From Dehalococcoidia bacterium (GTDB taxonomy: Bacteria; Chloroflexota; Dehalococcoidia; Tepidiformales; Tepidiformaceae): a stretch of 64,000 bases of DNA. Under the pieces are notes generated by a model, which was not told the DNA's origin, did no database searches, and saw only the letters and a list, made by a program, of their open reading frames with translations. The position numbers were made by a program, and so were the translations under genes. This document shows positions 1 through 8,618 of the stretch, one piece after another (the first letter of the stretch is position 1; every line of letters starts with the position of its first letter). The stretch spans positions 1 to 64,000 of the forward strand of contig JADYYG010000045.1 of the NCBI GenBank assembly GCA_020853755.1, in the 5' to 3' direction.

Positions 1-287
1 ATGAGGAGTGGCAGCATCTGGAGCGGGTAGCGAAGCGCCAGGAACCAAAATAGTGACATGGTCGCCAGCAGAGCGGCCACCACGCCTTCAAACACCGGTA
101 GCGAAGCCGCCTCCCCGCTGACCAGGATGGGCCACTTAACGGCCACGAGTCCTACGGCCATCAGCAGGTAGCCCGCCCGCATGATGTTCAGGCGGTACGT
201 GGGCGGCGAGCCGACAGCGGCAGTCCGAGTCTGGCGGGTGGCCGTGTCTGGGGCGTTAGTGGCGAGTTTGGCGGTCGGGGCCGTCAT
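1..287 (-). CDS. Integral membrane protein, partial (3' end outside window)
   Basis: An open frame starts at an ATG at 287 with an AAGGA-type ribosome binding site just upstream and runs off the left edge of the window, leaving 95 visible codons. About 35 polar residues (rich in Thr, Ala and Arg) are followed by a hydrophobic stretch containing GYLLMAVGLVAV and a second one containing MSLFWFLALRYP, so it is a multi-pass membrane protein with a cytosolic N-terminus. It is downstream of, and in the same direction as, the ABC-2 exporter genes, which suggests one operon. I cannot assign a family or function. Confidence 0.6.
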   Translation of the reverse strand, partial: MTAPTAKLATNAPDTATRQTRTAAVGSPPTYRLNIMRAGYLLMAVGLVAVKWPILVSGEAASLPVFEGVVAALLATMSLFWFLALRYPLQMLPLL

Positions 288-399
288 TGGTGTGTTCCTT
301 CCGTTCTGAGTGAGCTGGTCCGTGAGCAGCGCAGAGTCTGCCTGCACGAGGGAGATGGCCCGGCCGAACGTAGAGTCCGAGGCCATAACCGGAGTGAGT

Positions 400-423
400 G
401 GGGGAGCCCTGCGAGACTCCCCC
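400..423. other. GC-rich hairpin between exporter permease and membrane protein genes
   Basis: GGGGGAG (400-406) and CTCCCCC (417-423) form a perfect 7-bp stem with a 10-nt loop. It lies in the 168-bp gap downstream of the ABC permease gene. No T-run follows on the minus strand, so it may stabilise mRNA or attenuate rather than terminate. Function is not established. Confidence 0.35.
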
Positions 424-455
424 TCGTCGTGGACTCCGCATTTCTCGGTGTGGAA

Positions 456-1286
456 CTACGCGTCCCGCCGGACGAAGGCGAGGTAGGCGGCACCCACGAT
501 GACCGCGAACCATGTGGCCGCCACGACCGCGCCGACCATCGGGTCGGGGAACGCCGGCGAGTGCTGGATGTGGCCAGAAGTCATGGTGTCCATGCCGTTA
601 CTTGGGAGCAGACTGAGGACGTTCTCCTGGAAGCTCTCGGACACGAGCTGGCCGAAGATTTGCGGGAGCCAGTGGAGGCCGAGCGCAGTGGTGATGCCGC
701 CCGCGGTGCTGCGGAACAGGACGCCGAACGCAAAGCCGATGAGTGGGAAGAATGGCATGGCGACACCGAGGCCGAGCACCATGCGCGCCGCGTCGGGGTC
801 GGCCAGGCTGGCGGTCGGCATGCCATAGGCGCCGAGCAGCGCCTGGCCCGCGTAGAACATGCTGATCGTCGACGCCAGACCAGCGACCAGGAGCATCGTC
901 CCGACGAGCGCGAACTTGGCGAGGAAGACGCGGCCGCGGGCCGGAGTGGCGGTCAGCGTGAGCCGGATGGTGCCGCTGGCGTACTCGCGGCTCACGGCCA
1001 TGACGCCGAACACGGTGAATACGATCACCCCGAAGGCTACGCCAATCATGGAGGTCGTCACCGGGCTGAAGTCCGGCGACCAATCGTCCTGCGTCGTGCC
1101 GAGCGCGATGCACGCGATGGCGGTGGTCGCGACGGAAAGGAGGAAGCCAAGCCCGAGCGTGAGCTGCGTGGCACGAAGCGTCGCGAGCTTGGACCACTCC
1201 GAGGCCAGGATGTCGATGAAGCCGGTCCGCCGGGTGGCGGCGCGTGTGGCGATCTTGCTGTTCGAGGATATCGTTGCGGTGGTCAT
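456..1286 (-). CDS. ABC-2 type exporter permease
   Basis: A 276-residue protein with a polar N-terminus containing ASEWSKLATLR, typical of ABC-2 permeases that begin with a short amphipathic segment, followed by about six hydrophobic segments. The conserved pattern YASGTIRLTLTATPARGRVFLAKF, split by loops, is characteristic of the family. It would form the membrane channel for the ATPase encoded 31 bp upstream. Substrate is unknown; related pairs export drugs, peptides or lipids. The paired orientation and short gap support co-transcription. Confidence 0.85.
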   Translation of the reverse strand: MTTATISSNSKIATRAATRRTGFIDILASEWSKLATLRATQLTLGLGFLLSVATTAIACIALGTTQDDWSPDFSPVTTSMIGVAFGVIVFTVFGVMAVSREYASGTIRLTLTATPARGRVFLAKFALVGTMLLVAGLASTISMFYAGQALLGAYGMPTASLADPDAARMVLGLGVAMPFFPLIGFAFGVLFRSTAGGITTALGLHWLPQIFGQLVSESFQENVLSLLPSNGMDTMTSGHIQHSPAFPDPMVGAVVAATWFAVIVGAAYLAFVRRDA

Positions 1287-1317
1287 TGTTCCGTTCTCCT
1301 TGTGTGTGAGTCGGGCG

Positions 1318-2235
1318 TCAGGCGGCAGAGCTGCTGAGCACGCCCTGGTACTGCTGGCTGCCCTGGGTCAATTCCATGAAGGCGGCTTCGAGGCTGGCGC
1401 GGCGCGGCGAGAGTTCGTGCAATTCCAGGCCGTGCCCGGCGGCGACCTTGCCGATGGCTGGCGCTTCGATGCCGGTGACGATGAGGGCGCCGTCCTCGGC
1501 GTTGACGGTTGCGCCGGCGCGCTCAAGCAACGGGACAAGGTCGGCGGACCGCGGCGACACGACGCGGACGTGGTTGCTCGCGCTCTGCTGGGTGACGGCC
1601 GCGATGCTCGTGTTGGCGATGAGCCGCCCGCGGCCGATGACGATGACGTGGTCGGCGGTCGCTTCCATCTCGCTCATGAGGTGGCTCGAGAGGAGGATGG
1701 TGCGCCCTTCGGACGCGAGGCACTGCAGGAAGTTGCGAATCCAGCGGATGCCTTCGGGGTCCAGGCCGTTCACAGGCTCGTCGAAGATCAGCGTCTCCGG
1801 GTCACCGAGCAGCGCCGCAGCGATGCCCAGGCGCTGGTACATGCCCAGCGAGAAGCCGCCAAGGCGCCTCCCCGCAACATCCGCGAGCCCGACAAGCTCG
1901 AGCACTTCGTCGACACGCCCGGCGGGGATACCCCCCGCCCGGGCGATCCAGCCGAGGTGTTGACGGGCGGTGTGACCGCCGTTCGCTGCCTTCGCGTCCA
2001 GCAGCGCGCCGATCTGGTGCATTGGTGCGCCAATGTCGCGGTAGCAACGGCCGTTGACCGTGACCGTGCCGCTGCTCGGGTTGTCGAGCCCGAGGATCAT
2101 GCGCATCGTCGTGGTCTTCCCCGCCCCGTTCGGCCCAAGGAAGCCGGTGACGATGCCGGGCTTCACGGCGAACGAGAGATGGTCTACGGCGAGCGTCTCG
2201 CCGTACCGCTTGGTGACATCGTTGACTTCGATCAT
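1318..2235 (-). CDS. ABC exporter ATP-binding protein
   Basis: A 305-residue nucleotide-binding subunit when started at the ATG at 2235 (MIEVNDVTKRYG), which has an AGGGAC-like ribosome binding site; a longer frame upstream is probably not translated. Walker A is GPNGAGKTT (about residues 34-42), the signature region is FSLGMYQRLG, Walker B runs into IFDEPVNGLDPEG, and the H-loop is SSHLMSEME. The roughly 90-residue C-terminal extension is typical of DrrA/CcmA-like exporter ATPases. It drives the adjacent ABC-2 permease. The cargo cannot be read from sequence. Confidence 0.92.
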   Translation of the reverse strand: MIEVNDVTKRYGETLAVDHLSFAVKPGIVTGFLGPNGAGKTTTMRMILGLDNPSSGTVTVNGRCYRDIGAPMHQIGALLDAKAANGGHTARQHLGWIARAGGIPAGRVDEVLELVGLADVAGRRLGGFSLGMYQRLGIAAALLGDPETLIFDEPVNGLDPEGIRWIRNFLQCLASEGRTILLSSHLMSEMEATADHVIVIGRGRLIANTSIAAVTQQSASNHVRVVSPRSADLVPLLERAGATVNAEDGALIVTGIEAPAIGKVAAGHGLELHELSPRRASLEAAFMELTQGSQQYQGVLSSSAA

Positions 2236-2428
2236 GACTGTCCCTTTTTTTATTGGGTGGTTCGACCCCGGCACAGGCGCCGAATCGAGACGATCGGCAT
2301 TTCCAGGTCCCGGATCCGCACAAGGAGTCCGTGGAGGGCGGAATGGTCGACGAGTGGTGAGGGTGGTAATGCCGTCTCGTTCGAGCGGGAACGCGAGGCC
2401 TTCGAGCGGCGACTCTAGTTGGAGTTGA

Positions 2429-3780
2429 TCACGGCGATGCTGTGGCGGTCATGCGGGCAGACGCCACCACATCAAGGATCGCCTGGGTCGATGCTGCCGC
2501 TGTCCTCTCGTCCTCGACCAGGGAAGCGTGGGTGGCGTCCGCAACGTGGCGATGATCGCTATTCGATGAAAGGCGCGCGAGGTCGTCCTGCAGCGGCTGC
2601 CATCCTTCCTGTGCGCCCTTGTCTGCAGTGATTACGACGAGCGGCGTCCCGCCAAGGCTCTCGAGTTCGCCGGCCTGCCTCAGGGCGGTGCGCAGTTCCG
2701 AGAACTCATCACGCAGGCTTCGGTAGTAGGCTGGCGTCGAGGAGAGGTCGCGCCGTTCACTCCACACATCGCCGGGGAGACTGCTGCCGCTGGCGAGGCC
2801 TACCAGGCGGGGCACACCCGTCCGTGCGAGCGATGGCAGCAACCCGGAAGCCCGCTTGAACATCGTGTAGAACGCCGGCCATGCGGGAGCCTCTCGTACT
2901 GCTCCGGATGCATCGAATCGATGAGGACGACACCGGCGGCATCGTCCGGGTACAGTCTCGCGAAGTTGAGCACGTAGATACCTCCGGCTGAGTGGCCTGC
3001 GAGCACGTATGGTCCCTGCTCACCAGCGCGGGCCAACAGACTATGGAGCGCTGTTGCCACCGCGGCGCCATCCTCTGGCTGCCCGGCTGGGTCGCTCCAG
3101 CCTCTCCCGGCGCGATCATAGGTACACACCCGCGTTTCCCTTGCGATGCCGGGCGCAAGCCAGGCATTCATGGTGGACGAGAAGTCACCCATGGCTGCTT
3201 CAAGGACAACAGTAGGCGAACCGCTCCCGGTGCAGGAAATGTGGAGCCGGTGATCACCTACATCGACGAGCTGTCCTGGCATCGCATCTGGGCCGGGATC
3301 GAACGTTTCGCTGACGGTTTCATACGCGCCGCCCAGTCCGGACAGGAACAGCACGCCAAGCACCGGGTAAAGGAAGGCGAAGCTAGCGCGGCTGTGGAGG
3401 CTTTTCCGGCTTCGGGGAACCATCCATACAACGAGGACGACAAACACCGGCGGCCAGACCCAACCGAGCAAGTCGTTCGTTACCGCTCCCGGTCACGCTG
3501 CCAGTCCTGCGCCGGCGACCGCCATCACAGCGGCGGGCACGGACGCCCATCGCTGGGGTTGCGAGGTGAACCAGGTGGAACTCGCCGCGAGGAGGGCCCA
3601 GCCAGCGGCGAATGAGAGCAAGATCGCGGCGCTGATGACGTTTTCGCGAGCGCCGGCGAAAGGGACCATGACGAGCACGCCGGCAACTGCGAGCCCTGTG
3701 AAGAGAGAACCGAAGACGACGAGGGCAACGGGCGCCTTGCGAGTGGACGGCACGGCGGACGGGATCGCGATGGCGGTCAT
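2429..3780 (-). pseudogene. Membrane-anchored alpha/beta hydrolase, broken by a stop and a frameshift
   Basis: Three pieces together match one hydrolase of about 450 residues. Residues from the ATG at 3780 form an N-terminal multi-span membrane region (95 codons), ended by an in-frame TGA at 3493-3495. The same frame continues directly after it (LLGWVWPPVFVVLVVW) into the hydrolase domain with the nucleophile elbow GHSAGG and the oxyanion region VVLEAAMGDFS. At about 2883-2895 the frame shifts, and the C-terminal third (from about AWPAFYTMFKRASG), including the likely catalytic His (ATHASLVEDE), continues to 2429. The start overlaps the MFS stop (ATGA). A recent pseudogene is most likely; sequencing error or separate translation of the pieces is possible. 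Confidence 0.7.
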
Positions 3781-5243
3781 GATGCGTCTCCTGGCGCGGC
3801 GGTGGGTTGGAGTGGCGACGAGTTCGTTCGCATGAGGCCGAGCGCCACGGCAACACCGATCGCCGCCAGGACGGCGGCACCGTAGAACGCCGCATGAAAT
3901 CCGTCATTGAGCTGCGACACCGAAGTCCCGCCGGTGTTCGATTGCGCGACTGCCACCATGGCCGCGAGGCCAAGCGCTGAGCCAACCTGGTAGCTCGTGT
4001 TCACGAGCCCTGAGGCGAGGCCCGCGTCGGATTCCGAGGCTCCAGCGGTGGCCGAGACCATCGCGGGAACGAAGACAAGTGACATTCCAGCGGCGGCCAA
4101 CAGCGAAGCCGGCAGCACATGGGCTAGGAAGTTGCCGTCGGCGGGTGACTGCGCGAACAGCAAGAGTGCTCCGACCAGCAGTCCCATGCCGGCCGCGATG
4201 TTCGTCCTCAGACCAAGGCGCGCCGTGAGCCGTCCAGTGGCGACGACCATGAGGAGCATGATCGCGCCCGTCATCGGGAGCAACGCGAGCCCGCTCCCGA
4301 ACGCTTCGTAGCCGAGCACCTGCTGCAGATAGAGGTTCAGGAAGAACCACAGCGGTATCCAGGCTGCGCCCAACAGCGCCATGGCGATGTTCCCGGCCGC
4401 GAGGCGAGGAACCCTGAAGACTCCGAGCCTGAGCAGGGGCTCCTTGTGGAGCGCTTCCACCATGATGAACAAGGCGAGGAGCGCGAGAGCCGTCCCGATG
4501 AGTGCGAGGGTTCGAGTGGAGGCCCAACCCTCTTCCGGGGCGGTCACGACGCCGTAGACGCCAATGACGAGCGCGCTGGTGACGGTGATCGCGCCGAGCA
4601 CATCCAGACGTCCGCCGCGGCGGGACCCCGGAGCTACCACGAAGGCGGTTGCGGCCAGCACCGCGAGCCCAAACGGCACATTGATGAGGAAGGTCCAACG
4701 CCAGTCCATCCACTCGGTGATGACGCCACCGAGGAAGACTCCCGCCGTGCCACCAGCCGGCGCAGCTGCTCCAAAGAAGGCCAGGGCTCGACCGAGCTCG
4801 CGAGGCTGGGCGCCAAACGTGGTGAACAGGAGTGAAAGCGCCGACGGCGCGACCAGCGCAGCGCCGACGCCCATGGCCCCACGAGAGAGGAAGAGCGTAC
4901 TTGCAGATTGGGCGAAGCCCGCGCCAACAGACGCGACCGTCAATATGGCGAAGCCCGCCACGAACACGTTCCGCTGGCCAAACATGTCGGCCAGCTTTCC
5001 GCCAAGCAGCAGGAGGCCGGCCAGCGCAACCACGTAGGCGTTGAACACCCATTGCAGGTCGGTGGAAGAGATTTGGAGGTCGCTCTGGATGGCGGGAAGG
5101 GCGATCGCGACGATCGACGTGTCGACGATGACGATGAACTGGGCAGCGCACAGGACGACGAGTGCCCACCAGCGCCGCGCATGTAAAACATCGACGGAGC
5201 TCCGGGCGGTCGAAAACGGTCTTGCCGGGCTGGTGCTGGTCAT
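3777..5243 (-). CDS. DHA2-family MFS multidrug exporter (14 TM)
   Basis: A 488-residue transporter started at the ATG at 5243 (MTSTSPARP), which has a GTGAGG ribosome binding site; a longer upstream frame exists. The sequence shows the drug:H+ antiporter pattern of the EmrB/QacA type: IVIVDTSIVAIALPAIQ in the first helix, motif A-like GGKLADMFGQRN between helices 2 and 3, and GVGAALVAPSALSLL near helix 5. There are about 14 hydrophobic segments. It sits 0.3 kb downstream of a two-component system, and a palindrome also present at that system's promoter lies upstream of it. It probably exports a toxic compound sensed by the kinase. Confidence 0.9.
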   Translation of the reverse strand: MTSTSPARPFSTARSSVDVLHARRWWALVVLCAAQFIVIVDTSIVAIALPAIQSDLQISSTDLQWVFNAYVVALAGLLLLGGKLADMFGQRNVFVAGFAILTVASVGAGFAQSASTLFLSRGAMGVGAALVAPSALSLLFTTFGAQPRELGRALAFFGAAAPAGGTAGVFLGGVITEWMDWRWTFLINVPFGLAVLAATAFVVAPGSRRGGRLDVLGAITVTSALVIGVYGVVTAPEEGWASTRTLALIGTALALLALFIMVEALHKEPLLRLGVFRVPRLAAGNIAMALLGAAWIPLWFFLNLYLQQVLGYEAFGSGLALLPMTGAIMLLMVVATGRLTARLGLRTNIAAGMGLLVGALLLFAQSPADGNFLAHVLPASLLAAAGMSLVFVPAMVSATAGASESDAGLASGLVNTSYQVGSALGLAAMVAVAQSNTGGTSVSQLNDGFHAAFYGAAVLAAIGVAVALGLMRTNSSPLQPTAAPGDAS

Positions 5244-5551
5244 GATTGCCTCACCGCCGTACAACGAGCGGCCGGCGCTGCCACTGATCGCCAACGCCGC
5301 AACACGAATCGAGATATCACGGGAGCCTCCTCAGGACGCACTTGCGTCCCGGTGACTCTGGCAGCGGGGCTCGGGGAAGAGATCGGCAGCTCGGAGAGTC
5401 TTCTCGGGCGCTTCGGAGGACGCCCGATCCTCCGTTGGGAGGATTCGCTGCCGCTGACGCCTCGTAGTCCCGCTCCACGGCTGGTGACGAACGCGGCCAA
5501 TCGCGCCGGTGTGCGCACGACTGAGACGGAGGCGGGCTGAGGGTGGCTCTT
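5244..5551. other. Intergenic region between histidine kinase and MFS exporter
   Basis: This 308-bp stretch separates the end of the kinase gene from the MFS start. Short open frames on both strands lack ribosome binding sites and have no family features. The notable content is the palindrome at 5427-5444. I see no convincing -35/-10 pair for the MFS gene. Confidence 0.5.
5427..5444. promoter_or_regulatory. Palindromic operator candidate, copy 1 (upstream of MFS exporter)
   Basis: ATCCTCC (5427-5433), spacer GTTG, GGAGGAT (5438-5444): a perfect 7-bp inverted repeat. A second copy with the same arms and the same following TCG is at 7887-7904, upstream of the NarL-type response regulator. It lies about 185 bp upstream of the MFS start. 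Inference: binding site of the adjacent response regulator. Confidence 0.55.
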
Positions 5552-7192
5552 CTAGAGCGGGAGTGAGCCCGCGACCCTGCTCCAGTTGCCGGGGTCGCTC
5601 TCGATGGAGATCTTCCCGCCCATCCGCTCGATCCGTTCCCTCATCGACTGCAGGCCCATATGGCCGGGGTGTTCCGCCGTCGGGTCGAATCCAATGCCGT
5701 CGTCGAGTACCACAAAGCGCAGACTCGCTTCAACGGCTTCGATCGTGATGGCGACGCTGCTTGCCTGGGAATGCTTGACCACGTTGTGCAGCGCTTCGCG
5801 GACCACGCTATATACCGCTTCCTTCGCCTCCAGGTCAGCCTCCGGCTCGACGGCGTCGAATGCGACACTGATGCCGTGACGCGCCTCCACGGCGGTCACC
5901 TGGCGCTTCACGGCGTTGACAATTCCTTCTTCTGCAATGGCGCCGGGGTGGAGGTCGAAGATGAGGGCTCGCATCTCCGCCAGGCCCGCCGCCGCAAGCG
6001 AGATCACGTAGTCCAGCGGTTCGACCGCGTCGATGTCCTTGTCGAGATACTTGCGTGCAGCCTTGGCCCCAAGCGCCACGCCATACATTGCTTGCGCGAC
6101 CGAGTCATGGAGGTCGCGAGCGAGGCGTTGCCGTTCTTCGAGGACGGCGAGGGCATGTGCCTGCTCATACAGCCGGGCATTCTCGATTGCGACTGATGCA
6201 TGGTCGGCGAACGCCTTCGCGAGCGTGGCCTGCTTCTCGGTGAAGCAATGCGGCGTGTCGTTCGCGACGCCGAAATACCCGATCGGCACGCCCTTCACCA
6301 TCAGCGGGACGGCCATCCACGTTCGGATAAAGGCGAAGGCCTCGGTGTGGAGCAGGTGACCCATGGCCTCACGGTATGAAGTGGCGACGGCGTCATCGCT
6401 CGTCAGCACGTCGTCGATCACCACCGTCTGCGCGCGGCCGATGTCGTCCCAGAATTCTGGGCTTGCGGCGACCTGGACGCACGGGTAATCGAGTGTCGAG
6501 GGGTGGACCACAGCGGCATGCGCCTGCGCCGTGAGCTCGGCGATACGGAAGCGGGCTCCAGTCTGAGGCGTTCCCTTCCCCGCGCGCTCCGGGTCGACGA
6601 CAAGGTCATGGACGACCAGTTCGTCGCCCTCGATCAGGATCAGGGATGCAGCGCTGTAATCGACGACGGACCGCAGCTCGGTCAGCACGAGGCGTACGAG
6701 CTCCCGCAAATCCAGCGTGGAGGTCACCGCGCGCGCGACTTCGAGGAGGCTCGTGATTTCGCGCGTCCGTTCCGCGACACGATCCTCAAGGATTTGCTCG
6801 ACCCGCACCTGCCGAGTGACGTCGCGAACCGCCACAAGCGTCGCCCTATCAGCGCCGTACGGGATTGCCCGGCAGGTCACTTCTGCTTCGAATGTGGTTC
6901 CGTCTGCGCGCCGGTGCTTCGTCCGCGCTGGCCGTGCGCCAGGTGCCGCGGACGCTACGAGTCGCCAAAGCTCCGGCGACACATCATGCACGAGGGAGCC
7001 GACGACATCGCCGGAGCCGAGCATGGCTTCGAATGAGGGGTTGGCCTCAAGGATTCGGCCATCAGCACCGCCAATGAACAGCCCCTCGCGGCTCGCTTCG
7101 AAAATCGCACGATACAACTGGTCGCCTGCCGGGCCGTGCGTGGAGTGTTCCGTGTTCGCGTCTCGGTCCAAGCGCGCTGGTGAACTGGTCAC
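5552..7192 (-). CDS. Sensor histidine kinase (PAS-GAF-HisKA_3-HATPase)
   Basis: A 546-residue soluble kinase without membrane segments. Order: PAS domain (about 25-125, LYRAIFEASREGLFIGGADG), coiled linker, GAF domain (about 145-335), the HisKA_3 dimerisation helix with the phospho-acceptor His in ARDLHDSVAQAMYGV, and a HATPase domain with N-box REALHNVVKHSQ, DDGIGFD and GHMGLQSMRER. This is the NarX/DegS/LiaS-type kinase class that partners NarL-type regulators. Its ATG overlaps the stop of the response regulator gene by 4 bp (ATGA), so the pair is translationally coupled. The PAS and GAF domains suggest a cytosolic small-molecule or redox signal; the ligand is unknown. Confidence 0.92.
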   Translation of the reverse strand: MTSSPARLDRDANTEHSTHGPAGDQLYRAIFEASREGLFIGGADGRILEANPSFEAMLGSGDVVGSLVHDVSPELWRLVASAAPGARPARTKHRRADGTTFEAEVTCRAIPYGADRATLVAVRDVTRQVRVEQILEDRVAERTREITSLLEVARAVTSTLDLRELVRLVLTELRSVVDYSAASLILIEGDELVVHDLVVDPERAGKGTPQTGARFRIAELTAQAHAAVVHPSTLDYPCVQVAASPEFWDDIGRAQTVVIDDVLTSDDAVATSYREAMGHLLHTEAFAFIRTWMAVPLMVKGVPIGYFGVANDTPHCFTEKQATLAKAFADHASVAIENARLYEQAHALAVLEERQRLARDLHDSVAQAMYGVALGAKAARKYLDKDIDAVEPLDYVISLAAAGLAEMRALIFDLHPGAIAEEGIVNAVKRQVTAVEARHGISVAFDAVEPEADLEAKEAVYSVVREALHNVVKHSQASSVAITIEAVEASLRFVVLDDGIGFDPTAEHPGHMGLQSMRERIERMGGKISIESDPGNWSRVAGSLPL

Positions 7193-7830
7193 GGCGTGCT
7201 CGCGAGTTCAGCCAGTCCAGCGCGAGCAGCGTACAGGGCCGCGTGCGTTCGGCTCGGGACCGCCAACTTGCCCAGGATGCTGCTGACGTGGGATTTCACC
7301 GTCGTCTCCTGGATCGAAAGGTCCAGCGCGATCTCTTTGTTCGTCGCCCCTCGCGCAAGCAGTTTGAGCACTTCGACTTCGCGCTCGCTCAGTGGATCAG
7401 GGTCGGCTGGCGTCGCCACCTCACGCATGAGACGTTCTGCCGCCTCGGCCGAAAGCTGAACCTTGCCGGCCGCTGCAGCCTTGATGGCACGGCAAAGATC
7501 GTCGGCCTCCGTATCTTTGAGCAGGTAGCCTATTGCTCCAGCACGGACGGCACGAACCACTGACCGGTCCTCGAGGACGCTGGTCAGGGCGATGATCTCC
7601 GTCTCAGGTAGCTCCTTCCGCAGCCGGCCGATCGCCTCAATCCCGTCCATCACCGGCATCAACAGGTCCATCAGGATAATGTCGGGGCGGAGCTCTGCAG
7701 CGCGGAGCAGGGCCTGGGCGCCGTCAGGCGCTTCTCCAACGACTTCCAGTTCTGGGTCTGTGCGGAGAAACAGGCGCAATCCCTGCCGTACGACTGAATG
7801 ATCGTCAACGATGAGGACCCGGATCGGCAT
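7189..7830 (-). CDS. NarL/LuxR-family response regulator
   Basis: A 213-residue regulator with a receiver domain (acidic pocket D9/D10 in LIVDD, phospho-acceptor D55 in IILMDLLMP, Lys in GYLLKD) and a C-terminal GerE/LuxR HTH beginning at LSEREVEVLKLLARGATNKEIA. It is first in an operon with the downstream kinase. A perfect palindrome lies 57-74 bp upstream of its ATG and recurs upstream of the MFS exporter, consistent with autoregulation plus control of efflux. That regulon is inference from the repeat and the gene order. Confidence 0.93.
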   Translation of the reverse strand: MPIRVLIVDDHSVVRQGLRLFLRTDPELEVVGEAPDGAQALLRAAELRPDIILMDLLMPVMDGIEAIGRLRKELPETEIIALTSVLEDRSVVRAVRAGAIGYLLKDTEADDLCRAIKAAAAGKVQLSAEAAERLMREVATPADPDPLSEREVEVLKLLARGATNKEIALDLSIQETTVKSHVSSILGKLAVPSRTHAALYAARAGLAELASTP

Positions 7831-7886
7831 ACGAATGTATCCCAGGCGGACTTCTGGTGGAGCCTAGCACAGGTCAAAGAGGAGTC

Positions 7887-7904
7887 ATCCTCCTAACGGA
7901 GGAT
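7887..7904. promoter_or_regulatory. Palindromic operator candidate, copy 2 (two-component promoter)
   Basis: ATCCTCC (7887-7893), TAAC, GGAGGAT (7898-7904), followed by TCG exactly as in the copy at 5427. It sits in the divergent region between the response regulator (start 7830, minus) and the lone receiver gene (start 7986, plus), so it could control both. Confidence 0.6.
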
Positions 7905-7985
7905 TCGTGCGGTGGTCAGCCGTAGGATCGAGGGTTTGTTCCGGCGCACGATGCGACCTTCTGAGCCCGGTTCCAACATGGTCGC

Positions 7986-8375
7986 ATGGCACCGACGCGA
8001 ATTCTGATTGTGGATGACGAGAGGCCCATCCGCCGCGGCCTCCTGTTGAGGTTGCGCGCCGAACCCGACATTGACGTCGTGGGCGAGGCTCCGGATGGCC
8101 TGAGCGCCATCGACTGTGCGCGGAGACTGAAACCGGACCTGATTCTTATGGATGTCCGCATGCCCGGTCTCGACGGACTCAGCGCTGCGGCTCGCATCCT
8201 GGCAGATGACCCGGGAGTTCGCGTGATTTTCCTGACGATGCACGACGATGCTCGTGTTCGTGCGGAAGCAAAAAGGCTCGGGGCCGCGGGTGTCGTCGGG
8301 AAGCAGATGATCGACGAGGAACTCGTGGCCACCATCCGGACCGTTGCGGCGAACATCCGAAGCGCTCAGGAGTGA
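7986..8375 (+). CDS. Single-domain response regulator (CheY-like receiver)
   Basis: A 129-residue receiver domain only: acidic pair D10/D11 (ILIVDDE), phospho-acceptor D56 (LILMDVRMP), switch Thr in VIFLTMHDD and the conserved Lys in VVGKQMIDEE. No output domain follows before the stop at 8375. It is divergent from the NarL-type regulator and resembles its receiver (both contain VVGEAPDG). It may act as a phosphate sink or protein-interaction partner of the neighbouring kinase. An alternative is a NarL-type regulator that lost its HTH; no remnant was seen downstream. Confidence 0.85.
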   Translation: MAPTRILIVDDERPIRRGLLLRLRAEPDIDVVGEAPDGLSAIDCARRLKPDLILMDVRMPGLDGLSAAARILADDPGVRVIFLTMHDDARVRAEAKRLGAAGVVGKQMIDEELVATIRTVAANIRSAQE

Positions 8376-8594
8376 ACAATGGCGCTGTCAACGTGCTGGT
8401 TCACGATCGGCGCCGTCGATCGAAACGGAGACGGGACTCCGCTTGCACGGAGCGAAGCTTGGAACGGGGCTCTATTCCCGGGCTGACCCCAGTGACACTA
8501 CGCGCCGTTTCCCCGCGGAAGGCATTGGAAAGAGGCATGCGGTGGCTCGGCTGGTGAGTCACTGACTGCAATTGCAATTGAGTGCACGCCCACC

Positions 8595-8609
8595 ACTACG
8601 TTTGGTAGT
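8595..8609. promoter_or_regulatory. Inverted repeat over the likely -10 of the nickel/cobalt permease
   Basis: ACTAC (8595-8599), GTTTG, GTAGT (8605-8609): a perfect 5-5-5 inverted repeat. It overlaps a -10-like TAGTAT (8606-8611) that ends 7 nt before the GTG start of the NiCoT gene. Its position would suit a metal-responsive repressor; the regulator is unknown. Confidence 0.35.
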
Positions 8610-8618
8610 ATCTGCGCC

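Noticed and set aside
859..2418. 519-codon plus-strand frame across the ABC exporter genes
   Set aside because: It is antisense to two clear ABC genes and reads as Arg/Asp/Val-rich low-complexity sequence.
5240..5518. 92-codon minus-strand frame upstream of the MFS exporter
   Set aside because: Arg/Pro/Ser-rich, no ribosome binding site, overlaps the operator and the MFS start region.
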